Both the position numbers and the translations under genes were made by a program. From contig NZ_JANQBB010000003.1 of the NCBI RefSeq assembly GCF_024721975.1, positions 310,001 through 374,000 of the forward strand: a DNA stretch of 64,000 nucleotides, in the 5' to 3' direction. Below, in pieces: positions 57,943 through 64,000 of the stretch. The stretch comes from Paenibacillus endoradicis. GTDB lineage: Bacteria > Bacillota > Bacilli > Paenibacillales > Paenibacillaceae. The first letter of the stretch is position 1; each line of letters begins with the position of its first letter. The notes below the pieces were generated by a model. The model saw only the letters and a program-made list of their open reading frames with translations, ran no database searches and was not told the origin of the DNA.

Positions 57943-58926
57943 ATGAACAAAATAGAAAAACAATCCGTAGTTGTTAAAATTCCCGCGAGTACTGCTAATT
58001 TGGGACCAGGTTTCGATGCACTAGGCATGGCTTTATCGCTATATGCATGGTTAGAGCTTACAGTAGCCGATGAAACAGAGGTTCATCTATATGGCGATGG
58101 TATGGAAGGAATTCCGACAGATCACAATAATTTAGTATATAAAGTAGCTCAAAAAGTGTTTGCTCGGGTAGGAATGCCAGAGCAAGCACTTAAAATAAGT
58201 ATGTATAGTGATATCCCGTTGACGCGTGGCTTAGGTAGTAGTGCGTCAGCTATTGTTGGTGCGCTTGTAGCTGCCAATGCACTGATTGGACAACCATTAA
58301 CTACTGACGAGCTATTCCATATGGCAACGGAATTAGAGGGACATCCAGACAATGTAGGAGCGTCGATATTTGGTGGGATAGTTATTTCTTCATGGGATGA
58401 GAAAACAGCTCCATACGTGAAGATAACGCCTCCTATTACGCTTGAAACATTAGTTGTAGTACCAGATTTTCAATTATCAACTGAAAAAGCGAGACATGCA
58501 TTACCGAGTCAATACAGCAAAGCAGATGTAGTCTTTAATATTGGTCGCAGTTCGTTGCTTGTCGCAGCGCTTGCATCTGGTCAGCTTGAATTAATTCGTA
58601 CGGCTATGCAAGATAGAATACATCAGCCTTATCGCGCGGCATTAATTCCTGGAATGGAATATATTTTAGAACATGCTACTGAAAAAGGTGCCCTTGGAGC
58701 AGCTCTTAGTGGTGCAGGACCAACATTAATTACATTTGTTGATTCGCAAAGTACGCAGCAAGAGGAACTTGAACAATTTTTACTTGAGTGCATGAAGAAG
58801 GAGGGCATAACAGCTACTACGATGTGGCTATCTCCAGATATTTATGGCGCAAGAGTCATTTACGAATCCAATACGCAGGGTGAAACAATCGCGTTTATGG
58901 ATTTAGTTAAAGGAGATGGACACTAA
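57943..58926 (+). CDS. thrB: Homoserine kinase
   Basis: The 327-aa GHMP kinase shows PASTANLGPGFDALGMAL and the ATP loop PLTRGLGSSASAIVGAL, plus AALSGAGPTLITF near the C-terminus. It makes O-phosphohomoserine for threonine. AGAAGGA lies upstream. It overlaps pheA by 1 nt (TAATG). thrC is not present in the window. Confidence 0.96.
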   Translation: MNKIEKQSVVVKIPASTANLGPGFDALGMALSLYAWLELTVADETEVHLYGDGMEGIPTDHNNLVYKVAQKVFARVGMPEQALKISMYSDIPLTRGLGSSASAIVGALVAANALIGQPLTTDELFHMATELEGHPDNVGASIFGGIVISSWDEKTAPYVKITPPITLETLVVVPDFQLSTEKARHALPSQYSKADVVFNIGRSSLLVAALASGQLELIRTAMQDRIHQPYRAALIPGMEYILEHATEKGALGAALSGAGPTLITFVDSQSTQQEELEQFLLECMKKEGITATTMWLSPDIYGARVIYESNTQGETIAFMDLVKGDGH

Positions 58927-59798
58927 TGACAACAGTAGCTCTATTGCCAGCAGGATCAGTATCAGATGAAGCAGCAAAGTTATTCTTTTCAGATGACTCC
59001 GTTCAATGGGAACATCATCGAATGATTTCAGATGTTTTTCTATCGACTGTAAATAATATTAGTAATTATAGTGTTATTCCTATAGAGAATACGATTGACG
59101 GTTCAGTGAGCTTGCATTTAGATTGGCTTGTTCATGAAGTAAATCTCCCCATTCAAGCGGAATGGGTTTATCCTTCCATTCAGAATCTTATCGGTCGTCG
59201 TTCAGAATTATTAAATGAGTACGGTCAGATAGATTATTCCAGAGTGAAAAAAGTAATTAGCCATCCAGTAGCGATGTCGCAATGTCTTCAATATATTCGT
59301 GAATATTTCCCACATGCGGAAACGGAACATGTGAGTAGTACAGCGGAATCAGTCAAAATCGTTGCAGATCGTCCAGGAGAAGGTATAGTTGCAATTGGAA
59401 CAAAGACGGCTTCGGTTAATAATAAATTAGATATATTGGCGGAATCGATCACTGATCACAATAATAACTACACTCGCTTCTTCCTAGTGGGAGATAAGCC
59501 ATATACTGCTCGTGAAAATAGTAATATGAAGACAAGTATTCTGGTTACATTACCTGAAGATTATGCTGGAGCATTGCATCAGGTGTTGTCTGCGTTTGCG
59601 TGGAGAAGAATTAACTTATCACGTATTGAATCGCGTCCAACGAAGAAGAAATTAGGTAGTTATTATTTCTATATTGAGATTAAGTACTCGCTTGAAGAGT
59701 TTTTACTTCAATCAGCACTGCAAGAAGTTGAAGCGATTGGGTGTCAGGTGCGGGTGTTAGGGTGTTATCCAAGCTACAAATACGAACACCTTTTATAG
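58926..59798 (+). CDS. pheA: Prephenate dehydratase
   Basis: The 290-aa enzyme makes phenylpyruvate. The catalytic domain carries IPIENTIDGSVSLHLDWL and the NNYTRFFLVG motif; a C-terminal ACT domain (about 205-280) with INLSRIESRPTKKKLGSYYF senses phenylalanine. It is translationally coupled to thrB. No terminator follows; repeat copy F begins 2 nt after the stop. Confidence 0.96.
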   Translation: MTTVALLPAGSVSDEAAKLFFSDDSVQWEHHRMISDVFLSTVNNISNYSVIPIENTIDGSVSLHLDWLVHEVNLPIQAEWVYPSIQNLIGRRSELLNEYGQIDYSRVKKVISHPVAMSQCLQYIREYFPHAETEHVSSTAESVKIVADRPGEGIVAIGTKTASVNNKLDILAESITDHNNNYTRFFLVGDKPYTARENSNMKTSILVTLPEDYAGALHQVLSAFAWRRINLSRIESRPTKKKLGSYYFYIEIKYSLEEFLLQSALQEVEAIGCQVRVLGCYPSYKYEHLL

Positions 59799-59800
59799 GT

Positions 59801-59970
59801 TGCTCAAAATCGTGGACTGTGATCACGCGGATTAGCTACGTAGTTAATTCGGCTTCGAATATGCCCTCCATCGAAAGTCTGCGTGTGCTCGTGTACCAAT
59901 AACTACTACTTGCGCTCCTCGTTTCCGCTAGAGTGCATCTTCTTGGTGCTGACAGCCCACGATTTCGAAC
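59801..59970 (+). repeat. Structured intergenic repeat, copy F (short form)
   Basis: Left arm GCTCAAAATCGTGGACTGT (59802-59820) pairs with right arm ACAGCCCACGATTTCGAAC (59952-59970). The flanking core blocks TGTGATCACG and CATCTTCTTGGTGCTGACA are as in the other copies. The apical hairpin is partly decayed. It starts 2 nt after the pheA stop. Confidence 0.85.
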
Positions 59971-59989
59971 TTCCATTATAAGCTTCGAT

Positions 59990-60275
59990 CAAAACAAAAC
60001 CCAGCAGTATGTACTTTAACGGTACATGTTGCTAGGGTTTGTTTCATCTTACTTGATGGTTGTGTGCTCGGGGATTAACTTCGCTAGAGCCTTTATTTGT
60101 CGCCTCGTGCTAGACATTCTCCGCTCGTGTACTTGAACCGTACACGTTGCTGGGGTTCGTTACAAAGTGCTTGAGGATTGCATATTCGGGTGTTGAACTT
60201 TGGTAGAACTTTCATTTGAGACTTTGAGCTAAACATTCTTAGCTTTTGTACTCTAACCGTACACTTTTCTGTGGC
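59990..60275 (+). repeat. Degenerate 118-bp tandem repeat, about 2.5 units
   Basis: Hairpins of the form GTAC / 7-nt loop / GTAC recur at 60011, 60129 and 60248 (spacings 118 and 119), with loops TTTAACG, TTGAACC and TCTAACC. The ordered phrases CTCGTGCTAGACATTCT and GTTGCTGGGGTTCG recur in decayed form. The first unit also folds into a long imperfect hairpin (59993-60045). No ORF is convincing here. The gap 59799-60517 otherwise holds copy F, a long terminator, an inverted repeat and a promoter. Confidence 0.75.
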
Positions 60276-60280
60276 ATCAT

Positions 60281-60334
60281 AAAAAAGACGATTTTTCATT
60301 CGGTTTGCGAATGAAAAATCGTCTTTTTTATTTG
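60281..60334. terminator. Very long perfect hairpin terminator
   Basis: A 22-bp perfect stem spans 60281-60302 with 60308-60329 around a 5-nt loop (GTTTG). It begins with six As and ends with six Ts, so it can terminate from either side. It separates pheA from the sugar transporter. Confidence 0.85.
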
Positions 60335-60354
60335 ATTTCAGTCTGTTGGTGCTA

Positions 60355-60390
60355 TATGTTGCCTCGTAAAATTTAATGAGAGGCAACATA
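60355..60390. promoter_or_regulatory. Perfect 11-bp inverted repeat upstream of the transporter operon
   Basis: TATGTTGCCTC (60355-60365) is exactly complementary to GAGGCAACATA (60380-60390) with a 14-nt A/T-rich centre. It lies about 50 bp before the candidate promoter. It may be an operator or an extra stem-loop; neither can be shown from sequence. Confidence 0.4.
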
Positions 60391-60437
60391 TTTATAACAT
60401 TCTAAAGATATGTCCACATCATCTATAAATGTGACGC

Positions 60438-60465
60438 TTGTCGGGACTCATCTTCCGTTTATGAT
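60438..60465 (+). promoter_or_regulatory. Candidate promoter of the sugar ABC operon
   Basis: TTGTCG at 60438-60443, a 16-bp spacer and TATGAT at 60460-60465, 52 bp before the substrate-binding protein start. The match is moderate. Confidence 0.45.
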
Positions 60466-60517
60466 AGTAGCAAGGTTGTAACAACTACCGAATTAAACAA
60501 ATAGGGGGATTAGTATA

Positions 60518-61792
60518 ATGAAGAAAAAAGGGATGAAATGGTCTAGCTTACTACTACTTATTCTAATTGTTGCTATGATCGCAACAGGATGCAGCAGTAA
60601 CTCAGGTGACAACAGTACTAACCAAAGTTCAGGAGGAACTGGTAAGAAAACAGAAATATTGTTTTGGTCACCGTTCTCTGGATCAGATGGACCTTTTATG
60701 AAAAAAATTGTTGATAAATACAACAGCTCACAGGATCAATACAAAGTAGATTTTGTAATTCATCCAAACGGTGAATATTACAAGCAAGTAGATATTGCAC
60801 TAAGCTCAGCTAAAGATAAGCCAAGTCTTATGATTATGCACGTAGATAAGGTGCCAACATACGCTAGCAAAAATCAATTGCAAGCAATCGATGATTTAGC
60901 AGCAGAGGCGGGAATTGCCAAAGCAGATTTTGCAGTAGCTCCCGTTGAATACGGTACAATCGAGGATAAATGGTATACGATTCCTTTGGATATTCATCCA
61001 TTAGTTATGTACTATAACAAAGATTTGTTCGAGCAAGCAGGAGTAACGACTGTTCCGACAAACCGTGCAGAGTTTGATGAAGCAATTACGAAGCTGACAG
61101 ATGCTAGTAAGGGTGTCTACGGTTATGTAGTACCGACTCTTTGGCCACAACAATTTATTTTCCCAACATTAGTTTGGCAAAATGGTGGTCAGCTATGGGA
61201 TGGTAATGATGTGGGCTTTAATTCACCTGAGGTGGTTGAAGTTGTTCAATATCTTCGCAACATGATTGAAGCAGGTACTTCTCCAGCTAACGTGCAACAA
61301 GATGGGGAAAACACATTGTTCCTTCAAGGTAAAAATGCTATTCAATTTAACGGCCCATGGATGAAATCACAATTTGATGAAGCGGGCTTAAATTATGGCG
61401 TTGCAACTGTTCCTCAATTAGGTAAAGCTGGACAAGCGGTATACGCTGGTTCACATGGATTCGTAGTTCCTCAAGGCATTACAGATGAAAAAGTTGTTGC
61501 AGGCGTAGGTGATTTCTTGAAATACGTTTCTTCTAACTCTATGGATTGGGCTGAATCTGGTCAAGCACTAGCTTCTATTCCGATGATTGAAAGTGTCGAG
61601 TTTAAAGCTCTTGAGTTCCAAAGCACAATTGCTTCTTCTTTCGAATATGTACAATTTAGTCCTAACGTAGTTAATTGGGATACCATTTCAGAGCCAATCT
61701 GGAGTGAATTGAACAACGCATTGCTTGGCAATAAAAGTGTTCAAGAAGCTATGGATGACGCAGTCAATAAATCTCATCAAGCGATGAAATAG
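60518..61792 (+). CDS. Sugar ABC transporter substrate-binding lipoprotein
   Basis: The 424-aa protein has a signal peptide with lipobox ATGC (Cys25), a Ser/Asn/Gly-rich tether, and an extracellular solute-binding family 1 fold (ILFWSPFSGSDGPFMKKIVDKYNSS; IPLDIHPLVMYYNKDLFEQAG; FNGPWMKSQFD). It should capture an oligosaccharide for the two permeases downstream. The adjacent GH43-like gene suggests an arabinose- or xylose-containing glycan; this is inferred. The ATPase subunit is absent and is probably a shared MsmX type. Confidence 0.93.
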   Translation: MKKKGMKWSSLLLLILIVAMIATGCSSNSGDNSTNQSSGGTGKKTEILFWSPFSGSDGPFMKKIVDKYNSSQDQYKVDFVIHPNGEYYKQVDIALSSAKDKPSLMIMHVDKVPTYASKNQLQAIDDLAAEAGIAKADFAVAPVEYGTIEDKWYTIPLDIHPLVMYYNKDLFEQAGVTTVPTNRAEFDEAITKLTDASKGVYGYVVPTLWPQQFIFPTLVWQNGGQLWDGNDVGFNSPEVVEVVQYLRNMIEAGTSPANVQQDGENTLFLQGKNAIQFNGPWMKSQFDEAGLNYGVATVPQLGKAGQAVYAGSHGFVVPQGITDEKVVAGVGDFLKYVSSNSMDWAESGQALASIPMIESVEFKALEFQSTIASSFEYVQFSPNVVNWDTISEPIWSELNNALLGNKSVQEAMDDAVNKSHQAMK

Positions 61793-61804
61793 GTCTAATT
61801 GAAG

Positions 61805-61844
61805 AGAAGATGGGATAGTGCAATACATGTCTCATCTTCTTTTT
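61805..61844 (+). terminator. Intercistronic hairpin after the binding-protein gene
   Basis: AGAAGATG (61805-61812), extended by a few weaker pairs, matches CATCTTCT (61833-61840), then TTTT. Such partial terminators commonly let binding proteins be made in excess over permeases. Confidence 0.7.
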
Positions 61845-61896
61845 ACAACCGTGTATGAAAAGAACTTAAGAGGCCGCAAGTGCAGGAAGGGGTAAT

Positions 61897-62796
61897 ATGA
61901 TGAAAAGTAGTGTGGGTTCCCGCTTTACTTCGTTTTTGTTCGTCATTCCATATTTAATTGCTTTTAGTGTGTTTTTACTTTTCCCCATTTTATATGGAGT
62001 TTATTTAAGTCTACACAATTTTGAATTATTGTCCGCAGAACACGATTTTGTAGGATTGGCAAATTATATTGAGATTATCACACCAGGAACGTATGCCAAT
62101 AGTGTGTTTTTTAGAGGCTTATGGGCAACTTTCCAGTTTGTAATTTACTCTGTGCCATTATTGATTTTTACAGGACTTGGGATGGCAATGCTAGTTAATG
62201 CATTACCTAGGAAAATTAGAGGGTTATTTAGAACAATATATTTCATGCCCTATGCATTATCCGCATCAGTTATGGCGGTCATATGGTTAATGATGTTCGA
62301 TACGAATGCTGGATTTTTAAATAGCTTACTTCAAAAATCGGGAATTTTGGGAATTCCATGGCTAACAGCCACACCTTGGGCATGGATCGCTCTTATTATA
62401 ACTACTTTATGGTGGACGATCGGATTTAACATGATTATTTTTATTAATGCACTTAATGAGGTGCCAGAAGATTATTATGAAGCAGCCTCGATCGATGGTG
62501 CGAATCAATGGCGGAAGTTTATTCATATAACGTTACCTACGATTAAGCCCGTTATGCTTTTTGTAATGATTACTTCGACGATAGCATCCTTTAATGTTTA
62601 CGCACAGCCATTCCTTCTAACGAGAGGTGGACCTGGTGATTCGACTAAAGTATTGTTAATGAACGTACTGGATCAAGCATTTGCACGCAAGCAAATTGGT
62701 TCAGCTTCTGCAATGGCTATTATGATGGCACTACTAATAATAATTATATCCCTCGTACAAATGAAACTAACGATGGCTAAGAAAGGGGAGAAATAG
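61897..62796 (+). CDS. Sugar ABC transporter permease (MalF/UgpA type)
   Basis: The 299-aa membrane protein has six hydrophobic segments and the EAA loop YYEAASIDGANQWRKFIHIT followed by LPTIKP, which docks the ATPase. AGGAAGGGG precedes the start; ATG 61897 or the next codon is used. It abuts the second permease with no gap. Confidence 0.94.
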   Translation: MMKSSVGSRFTSFLFVIPYLIAFSVFLLFPILYGVYLSLHNFELLSAEHDFVGLANYIEIITPGTYANSVFFRGLWATFQFVIYSVPLLIFTGLGMAMLVNALPRKIRGLFRTIYFMPYALSASVMAVIWLMMFDTNAGFLNSLLQKSGILGIPWLTATPWAWIALIITTLWWTIGFNMIIFINALNEVPEDYYEAASIDGANQWRKFIHITLPTIKPVMLFVMITSTIASFNVYAQPFLLTRGGPGDSTKVLLMNVLDQAFARKQIGSASAMAIMMALLIIIISLVQMKLTMAKKGEK

Positions 62797-63627
62797 ATGA
62801 TAGCTCGAAAAATTGGAGTTGTTTTGGTGGCATGCATAATCGGTATTGTTTTTATGATTCCATTAATATGGATGCTATCTACTGCATTTAAAAATGATTT
62901 TGAGGCACTTTCAGGACAAATGAATTTATTTCCGATTAATCCGACGATAGATAACTTTGTGCAAGGGATTCAAGGGGAATTTATGAATGTTCCTATCATG
63001 CGCTGGATCGGAAATTCATTGCTGGTTGGAGTTGTCGGAACCATTATTGTGCTACTTATTGATTCCATGGCAGCATACGGACTGGCAAGACTGAATGATA
63101 TGCCGTTACGACGTATAATGCTACCTATCTTTATAGCATCACTGATGATTCCATCTGTCCTTACGTTTTTGCCTATGTATATGGAATTCAATGCGTTAGG
63201 CCTACTTAATACTTATCCAGCTTTAATACTTCCGGCTACAGCAGGAGCATTCGGTGTATTTCTACTTTATCAATTTTTTGTATCGTTTCCTAAGGAAATT
63301 GAAGAAGCTGCTCGGATTGATGGAGCGAATAAATGGCATATCTATGCTCGTATATTGCTACCATCGGCTACTTCAATTATGGTTACACTTGCTATTTTCA
63401 CATTTATGGGGATTTATAATGATTTTGTTTGGCCACTATATGCAACATCTTCTCCAGAGATGCGAACCATTACAGCAGGTATTGCAATTATGGCAACAGG
63501 AAGCTACACACAAAGTTATGGCAAGTTGATGGCAATGACAACAATTGCTGCTCTACCCGTTATTATTATTTTTATAGTTGGTCAAAGATCGTTTGTTAAA
63601 GCAATTACTCAATCTGCGGTGAAATAA
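62797..63627 (+). CDS. Sugar ABC transporter permease (MalG/UgpE type)
   Basis: The 276-aa partner permease has six hydrophobic segments and the EAA loop EIEEAARIDGANKWHIYARI followed by LLPSA. Its ATG follows the upstream stop at once, with AGGGGAG upstream. Together with the MalF-type subunit it forms the membrane channel. Confidence 0.95.
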   Translation: MIARKIGVVLVACIIGIVFMIPLIWMLSTAFKNDFEALSGQMNLFPINPTIDNFVQGIQGEFMNVPIMRWIGNSLLVGVVGTIIVLLIDSMAAYGLARLNDMPLRRIMLPIFIASLMIPSVLTFLPMYMEFNALGLLNTYPALILPATAGAFGVFLLYQFFVSFPKEIEEAARIDGANKWHIYARILLPSATSIMVTLAIFTFMGIYNDFVWPLYATSSPEMRTITAGIAIMATGSYTQSYGKLMAMTTIAALPVIIIFIVGQRSFVKAITQSAVK

Positions 63628-63661
63628 ATAGGAAGTAAGATCATATTCATGGAGGATATGC

Positions 63662-64000
63662 ATGAAAATTACTCGAAAACAAGGGATTACAGTAGTTGTA
63701 TTTTTGCTAGCAGTGCTTATGTTAGGGGGATGGCTAATGTTTCGCTCGCCGATTAACGACGTACAAGTAAATGTTCCGTATAATGGACATGGGGGTACCT
63801 ACAAAAACTTGTTAGTAAGTATGGATACACCGGATCCTAGCGTTGTTTATCATGATGGTTTTTACTATATGACTTTTACACATGATGGTGTTGATATAAT
63901 GTTGCTCCGCTCAAAAACATTAGATTTTAGAGAAGCAGATCAAAAAATCGTATGGTATCCACCAGTTAATACGATGTATTCTGCGAATTTATGGGCACCC
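63662..64000 (+). CDS. Glycoside hydrolase family 43-like protein (cut by window end)
   Basis: Only the first 113 codons are in the window. The protein has an N-terminal transmembrane or signal segment (about 9-27, ITVVVFLLAVLMLGGWLMF) and then SMDTPDPSVVYHDGFYYMTF, which matches the first-blade pattern DPxxxxxxGxYY of GH43 beta-propellers, with VDIMLLRSKTLDF as the next strands. It would be a surface or secreted arabinan- or xylan-type glycosidase; the exact substrate cannot be told. GGAGGA lies upstream of ATG 63662, 34 nt after the permease stop. Confidence 0.75.
   Translation, partial: MKITRKQGITVVVFLLAVLMLGGWLMFRSPINDVQVNVPYNGHGGTYKNLLVSMDTPDPSVVYHDGFYYMTFTHDGVDIMLLRSKTLDFREADQKIVWYPPVNTMYSANLWAP

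Noticed and set aside
14934..59970. Insertion sequence interpretation of the six-copy element
   Set aside because: No transposase ORF, no consistent target duplication could be seen by eye, all copies share orientation, and arm sequences differ between copies, unlike fixed terminal inverted repeats. A non-autonomous element is still possible.

Overview
The window looks like a chromosomal core segment of a low-GC, endospore-forming Firmicute, most likely a member of the Paenibacillaceae. This is inferred from gene content: SpoVID, a SpoIIB-like protein, SpoIVFA/SpoIVFB, a Spo0B-like protein, LonB, DUF4321 and Prp/L27. The gene order from tig to pheA follows the Bacillus subtilis tig-clpX-lon-hem-spoVID-valS-folC-mre-min-spoIVF-rplU-obg-pheA region. 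The long gene run is almost entirely on the + strand. AGGAGG-type ribosome binding sites are clear and were used to choose many starts.

Layout. 1-8.1 kb is accessory: a broken gene fragment, small hypotheticals, a nucleotide kinase-like protein, a minus-strand DUF3160 lipoprotein pair, a VOC protein, a divergent PNPOx-like gene and MocR regulator, and a small lipoprotein. A minus-strand tRNA-Arg(TCT) follows. 8.4-20.9 kb is protein quality control (tig, clpP, clpX, lonB, lonA) with ispG, engB and a conserved unknown. 21.1-30.4 kb holds speD with a possible pseudoknot leader, a 118-bp tandem repeat array, and the heme/siroheme operon hemA-hemX-sirC-hemC-cobA/hemD-hemB-hemL. 30.6-40.9 kb has an RluA-type pseudouridine synthase, spoVID, a chemoreceptor with a sigma-D-like promoter, a T-box leader with valS, folC and murC. 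41-49.5 kb has a SpoIIB-like SPOR protein, DUF4321, maf, radC, mreBCD, minCD and a RodA-type gene. 49.8-59.8 kb has spoIVFAB, an RNase G-like gene, the L21 leader with rplU-prp-rpmA, spo0B-like, obgE, pheB, hom, thrB and pheA. 60.5-64 kb is an ABC sugar importer followed by a truncated GH43-like gene.

The most unusual content lies between genes. Six copies of a 165-215 bp element (14934, 21701, 30384, 42714, 49499, 59801) are all in the same orientation. Their paired arms differ in sequence between copies yet stay complementary. Four copies begin 2-8 nt after a stop codon at the end of a gene or operon. A second repeat type has a 118-bp period at 21.9 kb and again, degenerate, at 60.0 kb. Other notable points are a MocR regulator whose PLP-binding lysine is replaced by arginine, a gene before tig whose only good Shine-Dalgarno points to an ATT start, an RNase G lacking the zinc-link motif, and a membrane-anchored Spo0B-like protein.

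All functional names come from recognising protein families by eye. No database or folding search was run.
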